From NCBI RefSeq assembly GCF_014652435.1, contig NZ_BMYU01000002.1, positions 1 to 64,000 of the forward strand: a DNA stretch of 64,000 nucleotides. Reading direction: 5' to 3'. Under the pieces are notes generated by a model, which saw nothing but the letters and a program-made list of their open reading frames with translations, was not told the origin of the DNA and made no database searches. Position 1 is the first letter of the stretch, and each line of letters begins with the position of its first letter. The position numbers and the translations under genes are program-made. The DNA comes from Cognatundibacterium squillarum. Its GTDB lineage: Bacteria > Pseudomonadota > Gammaproteobacteria > Burkholderiales > Burkholderiaceae_D. Shown here piece after piece: positions 9,085 to 17,542 of this stretch.

Positions 9085-9103
9085 GTATTTATGAAATGAG
9101 TTC
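9085..9103. repeat. Solo end of the IS5-family element
   Basis: GTATTTATGAAATGAGTTC here is identical to the right end of the insertion sequence at 44238-45072 and is followed by TA, the same target dinucleotide. No transposase sequence lies beside it. It is probably a footprint left after deletion or imprecise loss of a copy. The surrounding 9032-9441 stretch has no convincing gene. Confidence 0.65.
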
Positions 9104-9441
9104 TAACAGTGTCTCAAATTGTCTGCCAACCGAAATCCGTAAAAATTGCAGCGGCAGCATTCACGCAATTTACGCCTGGCTTCTGCATTTTCTGATCACT
9201 GTAATCAGCAGCCATCGAGGCACTTACCTGCACATCTGCCTTCGTACGGTAATGCAGATAAGTGGCTGCACTCGTCGTACTCTTAGGTTTCACCACCTCA
9301 TTGCAGTCAGCTGTGTCAGTGTTTCTTGAGAGTACTTGCCAGCTACGCATCACAACTAAAAACCACGAGTTTTCCTTACATTCCGTTCCATGCGAACAAA
9401 AAAGCGTGTAAATTTATGCATCTTTCTCACGTGGAGTATTT

Positions 9442-9810
9442 ATGCGCAGCATTTCGATACTAATCGCTATCATGAGCCTGACAACAACACTGGCTCATGC
9501 ACAAACTACTCCCTCATCTGCGTCGGTCGCGCAATCATATGCCGCCATGTGTAAAAAAGACGGCGTGAAAATTCCGGCAGAATACGGTGGCGATGCGGAT
9601 ATAAAAGATCATCCTAAGCTGGATAATTACTGCACTTGTTTCGGTGAAAAATTTGCCGAACGCGCGCTGAAGGCGAGTGAAGATGTGAAGAAGAAAGGTG
9701 CCGCTGCTTTGCGTGATACACCGGCCGCCCAATCTTTAGCCGAAGAATTTGCAATGCGCAAGGCCTGCCGCGCCCAATTCGGTTTGCCTGCACCCGTCAT
9801 GCCGAAGTAA
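9442..9810 (+). CDS. Small exported protein with conserved cysteines
   Basis: A 122-residue protein with a clear signal peptide (ISILIAIMSLTTTLAHAQ), so the mature form is about 100 residues in the periplasm. It contains four cysteines, in AAMCKKDG, NYCTCFGEK and RKACRAQF, spaced as if for two disulfides or a metal site. The ATG follows TCACGTGGAG, a good ribosome-binding site. I do not recognise a family. It stands alone, about 410 bp from its left neighbour. Confidence 0.6.
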   Translation: MRSISILIAIMSLTTTLAHAQTTPSSASVAQSYAAMCKKDGVKIPAEYGGDADIKDHPKLDNYCTCFGEKFAERALKASEDVKKKGAAALRDTPAAQSLAEEFAMRKACRAQFGLPAPVMPK

Positions 9811-10057
9811 TACAGGATTAGCCGAGTCCCCAACCTGACTAGTGACTGATATTTTTCAAATTGGGATGGGTGTCCCGGCGAAGGCATCTTCCTCGTGAAA
9901 CGAGGCTGACTAGATGCTAGCAATAACAACTACCGATAAGCAAGAGACATTTACTATTTTTAGTAAAAATATATTAAGTAATATATTTTTTTATAATTTT
10001 GAATATCTTTTGCAGGATTAATGAAATTTTTAACTTCACATCGAAATACAAAAACCA

Positions 10058-10393
10058 ATGAATCATCAAATACAATCATTATCCGTAAAAAAAATTGGCG
10101 CTGGAACGGTTTATAAGCTCATTGCTGTGGGCCTGACGGTAGGTTTTTTACCAATATTTACAGCATTTGGTGTCATGGGCGCGTTCGGTTTGGAAACTCT
10201 GATGTGGAATAAAGCACCCGTAACAGGCTTCAAGGCAATTTTTGTTGGCCCTCTGATGGCAGTTTTCATGTCTCTCCTCTTTACTGCCATCCTGGGTAGC
10301 GTCATTGCATTTGGACTTTGGTTGTTTTCATTCTTCAAACCCATAACTATTGAATATACTGTGACAGAAACGAAGCAGCAAAGTCATGGCTAA
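10058..10393 (+). CDS. Small two-span membrane protein, unknown function
   Basis: A 111-residue protein with two hydrophobic segments, at about residues 20-45 (LIAVGLTVGFLPIFTAFGVM) and about 62-92, followed by a short polar C-terminal tail. The upstream 130 bp is very AT-rich, unlike the rest of the window, and could hold a promoter or mark transferred DNA. No family is recognised. The hydrophobic pattern and the ATG context support a real gene. Confidence 0.55.
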   Translation: MNHQIQSLSVKKIGAGTVYKLIAVGLTVGFLPIFTAFGVMGAFGLETLMWNKAPVTGFKAIFVGPLMAVFMSLLFTAILGSVIAFGLWLFSFFKPITIEYTVTETKQQSHG

Positions 10394-10721
10394 GCGTGCT
10401 TTGAACACCGTTCATAAGTCTGCCCCGTTAACGACTGCTGCCTCGTTTTATCTTTTGCCAATCGCGTAAAGTGCAGTCCCATGCTGGTACGCTGTCTGGT
10501 TTCTGACTTGTGGTAGCGGTTATTCAGAATTACCAGACCTGACCAGAAATTCTTTCTACCGGAATGCTGCTTTTACCACTGATTGTTTATAAATAAATTT
10601 TAGTTTTATTCCATTCCGGTGGAACACAGCCCGCATCTGCGACAGGGCTTGATCAAAGAAAAGCGCGACCTCCTTACAGTGAAGATTTCATATTCTTCAA
10701 CAATACCTCGGGGAAGTAAAA
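10394..10721. other. Intergenic region, no gene seen
   Basis: About 330 bp without a plausible reading frame in either strand. It probably holds the promoter of the gene at 10722. I see no repeat, RNA gene or strong hairpin in it. Confidence 0.4.
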
Positions 10722-11186
10722 ATGCAACTATTAAACAATCCGGTCGCAGTCATGTTTCTGTCATTCATTATTGGCGTTATAGCTGATCTTGCAATGCGCC
10801 GAATGCCATTCTATGGCTGGTTAAGCGAGCGTTATTTGTTCTCCGATCCGAAAATGTATGAGCGCCTGGGCATAGAACAATTTCGAAAAATTCTCCTCGC
10901 CACACCGCTGCGAATGTTTAATACCAATATCAAGATTCCAAAAAATCGGGACCTCCGCCTGTTAAATGAGATTCGAAAGCACATTGCGACCGCAGAAGTG
11001 TCACATTGGGTTGGCTTTACTGTGATGATGGTTATGACGTTCTACGCATGGAATACTCATGGCCTGAAGACCGGAATAGGTTTTGTCTTTTTCAATATCA
11101 TTGGCAACCTTTATCCCTGCTTACTTCAGCAATACAACAAAAAGCGTTTGTATCAATTAATTGCGCTCATGGAGCGACGTATCTGA
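10722..11186 (+). CDS. Small polytopic membrane protein, weakly CrtO-acyltransferase-like
   Basis: A 154-residue protein with an N-terminal span (VAVMFLSFIIGVIADLA), two more spans near residues 92-125, and a C-terminal segment NLYPCLLQQYNKKRL. That last motif recalls the YP-x-x-x-Q-x-YN-x-x-R pattern of glycosyl-diaponeurosporenoate acyltransferase-like proteins, but the resemblance is short and from memory. The ATG follows GGGGAAGTA. It could form a unit with the TTG-started frame directly downstream. Function unassigned. Confidence 0.55.
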   Translation: MQLLNNPVAVMFLSFIIGVIADLAMRRMPFYGWLSERYLFSDPKMYERLGIEQFRKILLATPLRMFNTNIKIPKNRDLRLLNEIRKHIATAEVSHWVGFTVMMVMTFYAWNTHGLKTGIGFVFFNIIGNLYPCLLQQYNKKRLYQLIALMERRI

Positions 11187-11483
11187 TTGCTTGTGCTGAT
11201 CTCAGGTATTTATGGCCTTTTCGTGAAACTCTACCTTAGGCAATTTAGGGGCCGCTGGCCGGCAATCACGCGTCAGGACTTTACTCAATCCTTTTATGTG
11301 AAACAGGCTGAGGACGCTGTTCGAAACCGGAATGCGAAGCAGCATTTTGTGTTCTGCTTCAGAGAATATAGCGAGTACCTTGTTGAAAAATGCCGATCAC
11401 TCAAAGACATCCCTCAAAAAACAAAAACACGCCTCCATCAAACCATTGGATTACTTTGTCAATTTGGGAAACATGCGAAATGA
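11187..11483 (+). CDS. Possible small protein translationally coupled to the gene before it
   Basis: A 98-codon frame that would begin at a TTG touching the stop codon of the preceding gene. It opens with a hydrophobic stretch (LVLISGIYGLFVKLYL) and continues with a basic, soluble part. The abutting start and the membrane-like opening suggest coupling or a split gene. There is no independent ribosome-binding site and I know of no family, so this stays tentative. Confidence 0.35.
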   Translation: MLVLISGIYGLFVKLYLRQFRGRWPAITRQDFTQSFYVKQAEDAVRNRNAKQHFVFCFREYSEYLVEKCRSLKDIPQKTKTRLHQTIGLLCQFGKHAK

Positions 11484-11630
11484 AGATATGGCGCTGGCAT
11501 ATTAAAGTGGGCACTACTCGCTTCAGCAAGTTGGTGCACAGTTCGGAGTAAGCTACGCGACGTTAGTCGGGCTGTGAAACAGAAAGAATGTGGCGTTGAT
11601 TGATTGTTGAATGTGAAATGTAAGGCTTGA

Positions 11631-11840
11631 CCCCATTTTCTTTGCGGTGGCGGGTCGGATTGGGAGCGCGACAATGCTGCGCCCATTGGAAATATGCGAC
11701 AGACCTATTTTTGGACGGAGCCTGTGAAACGATTAATCAAGCCAGATGGTTCGATAGTTCAAGCAACTTGGGCACGTATTGTTCCTTATGCTGAAGGTAT
11801 TCGTACCGTGTATCCAATTATTCCATTGAGAAAAATATGA
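11631..11840 (+). pseudogene. Orphan C-terminal coding fragment
   Basis: A frame of 69 codons, open back to a stop at 11628, whose composition looks protein-like: NMRQTYFWTEPVKRLIKPDG, then VQATWARIVPYAEGIRTVYP. No start with a ribosome-binding site precedes it, apart from a poor ATG at 11694. It may be the decayed 3' end of a larger gene. I cannot name the parent family. The rest of 11484-11879 holds nothing convincing. Confidence 0.3.
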
Positions 11841-11879
11841 ATATTGAATTCAAAAGTTCTTCTACGCTATGTTGAACAC

Positions 11880-12614
11880 TTAATCATCTTGAAGCAGTTG
11901 ACTTAAGCGTCGGGGATAATTATTCAGAAAATCTTTCGTAATCAAAAAGTGTTCCGTATCCTCGAAGTTGACCTCATTTATTCCGGATTCATCAAATTGA
12001 ATGATTTTGGCGTTTGGATATGACATGAGGATCGGCGAATGAGTTGCAATGATGAACTGTGAATGATTTTCTACAAGCTTGTGAATTGCGTTTAATGCAG
12101 CTAACTGGCGACCCGGTGACAATGCTGCCTCTGGTTCATCCAAAAGGTAAAGACCATTTCCTCGAAATTTATTAAGCAATACAGCCATAAATGACTCACC
12201 ATGCGATTGTGTATGTAAGGATTTTCCTCCGTACCCTTTCAGATAACCGGTTGCATCCACATGGCTCGCCACATTGAAAAAGCTTTCTGCCCGGAGAAAG
12301 TACTCATCGCTAGGTGCCGGTACCCTGCGTGAAATACGAAGATTTTCATGAAGAGAAGATGTAGATCCGGCAGACCGGAAATGAACGTTTTTTGTCCCCC
12401 CTTCTGCCCCAAAACCTAAAGCTAACGCTATACCTTCCAATACCGTAGACTTACCAGCACCATTTTCGCCGACAAAAAAAGTTACGTTTGGATGAAAATG
12501 AATACTCCCGATTTCACGCACTGCAGGTATCGAAAAAGGAAAAATATCGTAGTCAACAACAGCATTCGGACGAATATTGGCGAGAGCTACATAGGGTTCT
12601 TTGCGCTTGGGCAT
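11880..12614 (-). CDS. Stand-alone AAA ATPase of the COG3910 / AAA_21 type
   Basis: A 244-residue ABC-like ATPase. It has the Walker A motif GENGAGKSTVLEGI near residue 51, a signature-like HGESFMAVLL, and Walker B GLYLLDEPEAAL followed by a switch His in IIATHSPIL. The length equals that of the predicted-ATPase family COG3910, so it is complete and not a fragment of a RecF or SMC protein. No partner nuclease or methylase lies beside it, and long gene-poor stretches flank it on both sides. The cellular role of the family is not established; phage defence and DNA repair have both been proposed for relatives. Confidence 0.82.
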   Translation of the reverse strand: MPKRKEPYVALANIRPNAVVDYDIFPFSIPAVREIGSIHFHPNVTFFVGENGAGKSTVLEGIALALGFGAEGGTKNVHFRSAGSTSSLHENLRISRRVPAPSDEYFLRAESFFNVASHVDATGYLKGYGGKSLHTQSHGESFMAVLLNKFRGNGLYLLDEPEAALSPGRQLAALNAIHKLVENHSQFIIATHSPILMSYPNAKIIQFDESGINEVNFEDTEHFLITKDFLNNYPRRLSQLLQDD

Positions 12615-13419
12615 ATTTTCTTGAAGTTTGCGTTTTAGTTAATGTTCTGCTGCTTTGTGAAGCTTTTGAAGACAATCAAATACTTGTTTTTCATAAGAAA
12701 ACTGCCGTCTGCCTAGTCAATGAAATGGGGGCAAGTTATTACGACAGACCATCGGCACAGGTCGGTAGCGATTCAAAGATTATATGCTGCGTCCATTCAT
12801 GAAAGTCTTTCTCTCGGTCGCTAGTATTGCCCCACGTTGACCATCAACTCTCGGAAATTGCAAAAAGCAAACTTCCATTGAATCCAGAAAATTCAGAGTT
12901 AGCTGAACAAAATTCAAAGTTAAGTGAATTTCGACAGCGATAAAAGGCAATGAATTCAGGGGCTTATCGCGTGTTGCAAAGTTCGGGAATGCCTGAGTAA
13001 GTCAGCAGATCAAAATAGCCGGCACTAGTTTTTAATGAAAATAGAGATTTTTTAATGAGGTTAATTATTTTTGAGAACTGAACACAGAGCCAATACCGGA
13101 AAATGTTTTTATAAAAGCAAATATCACGTGTTTTTTTGCTTTTCGCCCTCTCCTGCGCAAGCAGATAAGAAGACCTGATACAAAGTCGCTTCTGAAAATG
13201 CCCTGCCATCACACAGAACCGGTTTGCCGAAATTTGCACCACGTCCATCTTCGGCATCAGCATTCGTTTTTGAAAAGCTGAATTGATATCCATTGCTCGC
13301 CAGCTTTGGCGCATCGCAAATTTTTGCCGTAGCTATTCCGATTTCTCACCTTGAATCATGACAATTCAGTCTGGTTCAGGCATTCTGCAGACCGATGCCG
13401 ATTCTGATGAGAGATATCT
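12615..13419. other. Gene-poor region, nothing certain
   Basis: About 800 bp between the ATPase and heparinase genes. Frames at 12488-12802 (plus) and 12964-13314 (minus) have composition unlike their neighbours' proteins and no ribosome-binding sites. A short local repetition around 12890-12935 (AAATTCAGAGTTAGCTGAA, then AAATTCAAAGTTAAGTGAA) is the only structure I see. Confidence 0.4.
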
Positions 13420-15201
13420 ATGCAACGACGTGATCTGTTTTCCGCGCTTTTATTGCCTTTTTTGTCCGGTGTTTTACCCTCTGCGCTGGCAGCCGGTTCT
13501 GCGAATGCAACGCGAACCCCGCTGCTGATCAGCGAACGGGAATGGCAGGATCTGGCGCAACGGCGGGAAACTGATCCGGAACTGGATTTGCTGGTGCGAA
13601 CAATCCTGGAAAGAGCGAAAAAGGATCTGACTCTGCCACTGCCGGAACGAAAACTGATCGGAAAGCGTTTGCTCAGCGTTTCGCGCGAACTGATACGCCG
13701 CTGTCTGGGCTGGGCGTTTGCGTGGCGTCTGAGCGGGGACATCGTGTATGCGGAGCGTGCTGTCGCGGAATTACAGGCGGTGGCGGCATTTTCTGACTGG
13801 AATCCGGCGCATTATCTCGATGTGGCAGAAATGACCACCGGCGTGGCGATTACTTACGACTGGCTGTACGAAGTGCTGACACCGGAACAGCGACTGCAAA
13901 TTCAGCAGGCGATCATCGATAAAGGGATTGCGCAGGCCAGAAATGGCCATGCCACCTATAAACGGGACAATAACTGGAATCAGGTGTGTATCACCGGCAT
14001 GATCCTCGGCGCGCTGGTGGTGGCAGACAGCCAGCCTGAACTGATGCGCGCCATGCTGGCACCGGCAATCGCCGCGATTCCTGCCGGTTTGAAGGCTTAC
14101 CAGCCGGACGGCGTTTATCCTGAGGGGCCAAGCTACTGGAGTTACGGCACAACATATTCTGTGCTGTTACTGGCTGCGCTGCGTCAGCACCGGCTGGGCG
14201 ACTGGGGGATTGGCAGTGCACCGGGATTCATGCGCAGCGCCCTGTTTTATGCCCATTCGGTCGGGCCTTCCGGTAAGCATTTCAATTTTGCAGACGGCGG
14301 CGAAGGTCAGGAACTGGCGGCTGCACTGGTCTGGATGGCGCGTGAGTTGCAACAACCCGTCTTGCTGGATGCGAAACGGGCGCTGATTCGCCAGAAAAAC
14401 GGTTCCAACGACCGCTTTGCGACGCTTTCCGCCTTGTGGTGGCCTGCGCAGCGAGACAGCGCAGAAGCACTGGAAACACAATTCGCTGGTCAGGGTGCGC
14501 AACCGCTCAGTTTCTGGCGCAGTAGCTGGCAGGACCCGGATGCACTGTGGTTTGCCATCAAGGGTGGCGGTGCTGCACACAGCCATGCGCACATGGATGC
14601 GGGCAGTTTTTGTCTGGACTGGGCGGGATTGCGCTGGGCGAAGGATCTGGGGATGCAGGATTATCAGAGTCTGGAATCCAGAGGCATCGATTTATGGAAC
14701 AACAAGCAACAATCGCCGCGGTGGAAGGTCTTCCGCCTGTCCGCCGAGGCCCATAACACGCTGATGCTGGACGGCCAGCCGCATCATGTGAATGCGATGG
14801 CCGGCATGACAAACTCAGCAAAAGATCGCGCGCAGATTGATCTCAGCGCGGTGCTGGGCGTAGCGCACGCTGTGCGTACCGCACAGTTTGCCGGCACCAG
14901 CGTCAGGCTGGATGATCAGCTGTCAGGATGCCAGCCGCAGCAGCAAGTCCGCTGGGCAATGTGTACGACAGCAGACATCCGCATTCAGGGCAATATTGCT
15001 CTGCTGACCCAGCAAGGCAAGCAGCTGCGCCTGCGGTTTGAAGGTGCGCCGGTCAGTCTGCAGATTCAGGACATTTCTGCGCCACGCGCCGACTTCGACG
15101 CCCCGAATCCGGGAACCCGACAGTTACTGGCATTCGGGAAAATTGCCGACGATGGCAGCTGGCAATTGCGGTGTACTTTTGAGCCGGTGATAAGCGGATA
15201 G
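13420..15201 (+). CDS. Tat-exported heparinase II/III family polysaccharide lyase
   Basis: A 593-residue protein. The start MQRRDLF, then a hydrophobic run and LAAGSA, is a twin-arginine signal. Residues about 40-340 form the (alpha/alpha)-toroid expected of alginate-lyase-like and heparinase II/III enzymes (NRDNNW-type motif KRDNNWNQV, and YPEGPSYWSYGT). The C-terminal beta domain starts with AAHSHAHMDAGSF, the conserved His-containing heparinase motif, and GLRWAKDLG. These enzymes cleave uronic-acid polysaccharides by beta-elimination. No transporter or sugar-catabolic genes are adjacent, so the substrate (alginate, heparinoid or own exopolysaccharide) is open. Confidence 0.85.
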   Translation: MQRRDLFSALLLPFLSGVLPSALAAGSANATRTPLLISEREWQDLAQRRETDPELDLLVRTILERAKKDLTLPLPERKLIGKRLLSVSRELIRRCLGWAFAWRLSGDIVYAERAVAELQAVAAFSDWNPAHYLDVAEMTTGVAITYDWLYEVLTPEQRLQIQQAIIDKGIAQARNGHATYKRDNNWNQVCITGMILGALVVADSQPELMRAMLAPAIAAIPAGLKAYQPDGVYPEGPSYWSYGTTYSVLLLAALRQHRLGDWGIGSAPGFMRSALFYAHSVGPSGKHFNFADGGEGQELAAALVWMARELQQPVLLDAKRALIRQKNGSNDRFATLSALWWPAQRDSAEALETQFAGQGAQPLSFWRSSWQDPDALWFAIKGGGAAHSHAHMDAGSFCLDWAGLRWAKDLGMQDYQSLESRGIDLWNNKQQSPRWKVFRLSAEAHNTLMLDGQPHHVNAMAGMTNSAKDRAQIDLSAVLGVAHAVRTAQFAGTSVRLDDQLSGCQPQQQVRWAMCTTADIRIQGNIALLTQQGKQLRLRFEGAPVSLQIQDISAPRADFDAPNPGTRQLLAFGKIADDGSWQLRCTFEPVISG

Positions 15202-16433
15202 AGACGTTTGACGTAAAGGAGCGGTGTAAGGGCGCGGGACATCAAACCTGATGCCGCTGGCATCTCTCTCCTTCTGCATGGCATTTTTGCCAATCCGCCA
15301 TCGGATATTTTTTGTGTACTGACGGTCTGCTGATGCGTGCTTGTTCAGCATTGGCCTTCTGATGATTTTCTGGTCCGCTGTGATGGGGAATGTTCCTGCA
15401 TTTGCCATTCGTCACTGCTAAGCGCTGAAAACCGCGTCTCGTTCTTGTTTTTTTCCTGACAATTGCGTTGGGTTACGTTTAGGTGCAAGTTCAGGGAGTC
15501 GCGCCGTTGAAATCAGGGCCTTCCTGACTGATACTTTGTGCAAATTTCGTCATTTTCATTTTCCGGAGGCCCGGACTTTCTGCCGACGACCGCCGGATTG
15601 CTATGCGGAATACCGCATTTCACCTGTTTTTGCCGCTTTTCGGAGGTTTCGGGCGACCGGGAGAGGGTTTCGATACATCTCATTGGCAAGCTTCTGCGCG
15701 TCCTCACTTCTGTCCGAAACACCGTGATTTCTGCGCAATGCCCTGACTAACGCGAATTTCCTGTCAAACTCCCCCCTGCCCTGCTGTCATGCCAGCTCAA
15801 TGAACATGCCGATCAAAATGCTAACTCTGGCATACATTTATAGTACGTACTCACAACTGAGAAGAACGCCGGTTTCAAAGGCTTTTTTCAAAGGTGAGGG
15901 ATTTGTCACTCTTCCTTGAACTTCTGGTCAAAATGATGTCAGACAAGATCTGACTATTCCGGAATTTGCTCGCCGTTGACGTACTTTCCGGTTATGCCAA
16001 CGAGGGGAGCGATTTTCTTGGTGGGGACTTTTCGGTCAGCAACCATTACCAGCACCCGACGGATGGTCTGGCAATTATTCAGGTGATGGCGATGCTGCTG
16101 CGGGATAGTTTGCCGAATATTCACAGGCAAATTTGGCTGCTTACGTCGATCCTTACGCTTAAAACGCACGTAAACCGCCTCAGCAGGGATTTTTTCCGGT
16201 TTTGCTTCCTGTGTCAGCGCAATACACGAAAAGCGCTTAAACGGCGTTCTGGCGAGAAAATGCAAAAAGCAGTTCCGTTTCTGTAACCCCTGAAAATATT
16301 CAATCGGGGCTTCTCGTTATTGATGAGGCCAGCCTGTACTCCGAAAAAATGCCAGGGTCACGGCATTCATCATTCAAAACTTCAATTAACAATCCAAATT
16401 TTCGAAAAGGCAAAGGCAAAAATCGTACATCCC
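15202..16433. other. Long intergenic region before the replication origin
   Basis: About 1.2 kb without a gene I can support. It contains the second copy of the 84-bp element. It also has an inverted iteron-like piece (TTCAAAGGTGAG near 15887-15898). A basic 103-codon minus-strand frame at 15954-16265 has no recognisable motif. The region probably forms the outer flank of the origin. Confidence 0.45.
15537..15620 (-). repeat. 84-bp dispersed intergenic element, copy 2
   Basis: Inverted relative to copy 1. It reads TGTGCAAATTTCGTC at its left end and ends ATACCGCATTT. The invariant centre appears as CCGGACTTTCTGCC. It lies about 335 bp downstream of the heparinase stop codon, with no gene immediately beyond it. 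Confidence 0.83.
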
Positions 16434-17360
16434 CTATTGCGTCTTCTCACCTTTTAAAAATCTTGCGGATCTTTTTTAAAAAGACCTATTCTTTTTTCTC
16501 ACGTTCTACGTTCAACAAAAAACTGAACTCAGTTCACAGTTTCCTCAGAATCGCTTAACAACTATTCAGATTACTCACCTTTGAAAAGATTTTTTCTGAA
16601 CACCTATTCAAAATCATCACTTTCAAAGATGCCAGTCCGTATCTTTTTAAAAAGCCCTATTCCAAATTCTCACCAGTAAGTATTTTCTCTGCCTGCCTAT
16701 CAAAATTCCTCACCTTTGTTTGTATGTTTAGACTCACTCTCAGCAAAACACACGAGGCTATTGAATTGAAAAAAGTGGCTTTTTCCACAAATCTGAAAAA
16801 TAAGCTATTAAAATCCCTCACCTGTGGAGAAATCATCAGATTATCTACAGCAAAAATGAAAACAGTTTGTTTGTAATTACTATCTTGAAAAAGCGCGTCA
16901 TTAAAGGATTTTTTTCAAAGGTGAGTCAAAAATGAATCCACCTATTCTGAAATCTCACCTTTGAAAAAATCATGGTGCAATGACCGTTTCAGAACAGCGC
17001 AAAGATCGGTCTGAATCGTATCTTTACCCCTAAGCGCTATTAAAATTCCTCACCTTTGCAAAAAATTGCTGTTCTGACGCGTTCGCTTTTTACAAAAGCT
17101 ATTCGAAATTCACACTTTTGGCGAAACGCTTACGACGCTCGCAACCTTGAAACACGGGGTTTTTCACAGGAAAAATCGGTTCAGAGCGGGCTTTACAGAC
17201 ATTTTCTGACTTATTCACAAGCCTTATTCCAAAAACTCACCCTTTTCACAACTGCTATTCTGTCCACAACCCCGGGCTATTCAGAAAACTCACCGCCCCT
17301 ATTCCATCCACAACCCCAGAATATTCGGTAAACTCACCTGCCTATCCTCATGACTCACCC
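16434..17360 (+). other. Replication origin with about 14 iterons and DnaA-box-like sites
   Basis: Degenerate 22-bp direct repeats share the pattern CTATTC, then a few A residues, then CTCACCTTTG. I place copies starting near 16434, 16486, 16562, 16603, 16657, 16697, 16805, 16942, 17037, 17099, 17224, 17277, 17320 and 17342. An inverted copy lies near 16915. Between them are near-matches to TTATCCACA: TTTTCCACA (16781), TTATCTACA (16841) and TTATTCACA (17211). The array ends about 180 bp before the Rep gene. This is the layout of an iteron-regulated plasmid or chromid origin of the Rep_3 type. Spacings are irregular, so it is not a CRISPR array. Confidence 0.82.
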
Positions 17361-17410
17361 AATCCTCCGGAAACCCGCATGAATAGTGGTTCTGCGCTGG
17401 CTTAACGTAA

Positions 17411-17445
17411 GTTAACTATGGTTAACCGTTTACTTAACTGTTAAC
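17411..17445. promoter_or_regulatory. Triple GTTAAC palindrome cluster between iterons and rep
   Basis: Three GTTAAC palindromes (17411, 17421 and 17440) occur within 35 AT-rich bases between the iteron array and the Rep promoter. They may be part of the DNA-unwinding element or a binding site for another regulator. Function is not known. Confidence 0.4.
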
Positions 17446-17503
17446 AACTAAGGACTTATTCAATAAGAGATTCATTATTTGCGGCTTGACGCTGTGCTGC
17501 CAT

Positions 17504-17531
17504 GGTGAGAACATTTGAAAAAATTCTCACC
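17504..17531. promoter_or_regulatory. Rep autoregulation operator (inverted iteron halves)
   Basis: GGTGAGAA (17504-17511) and TTCTCACC (17524-17531) form a perfect 8-bp inverted repeat 11 bp before the Rep start. Each arm is the TCTCACC core of the iterons. In Rep_3 plasmids, Rep dimers bind such an inverted pair to repress rep, while monomers bind the direct iterons. A TTGACG (17486) just upstream could be the -35 element. Confidence 0.72.
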
Positions 17532-17542
17532 TTCACTTTTCT

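Noticed and set aside
9114..9353. Minus-strand frame of 79 codons beside the solo IS end
   Set aside because: Overlaps an equally open plus-strand frame, has no ribosome-binding site and matches no transposase motif.
12964..13314. Minus-strand frame of 116 codons
   Set aside because: No start signal and no motif; composition is that of AT-rich non-coding DNA read by chance.
15954..16265. Minus-strand frame of 103 codons
   Set aside because: Very basic composition, no ribosome-binding site, no recognisable motif, and it lies in the origin flank with an equally long frame on the other strand.
16434..17360. Possible CRISPR array in the repeated CTCACCTTTG region
   Set aside because: Repeats are degenerate, spacing is irregular (22 to 137 bp), inverted copies occur, and the array lies next to a Rep_3 initiator gene. 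These are iterons.
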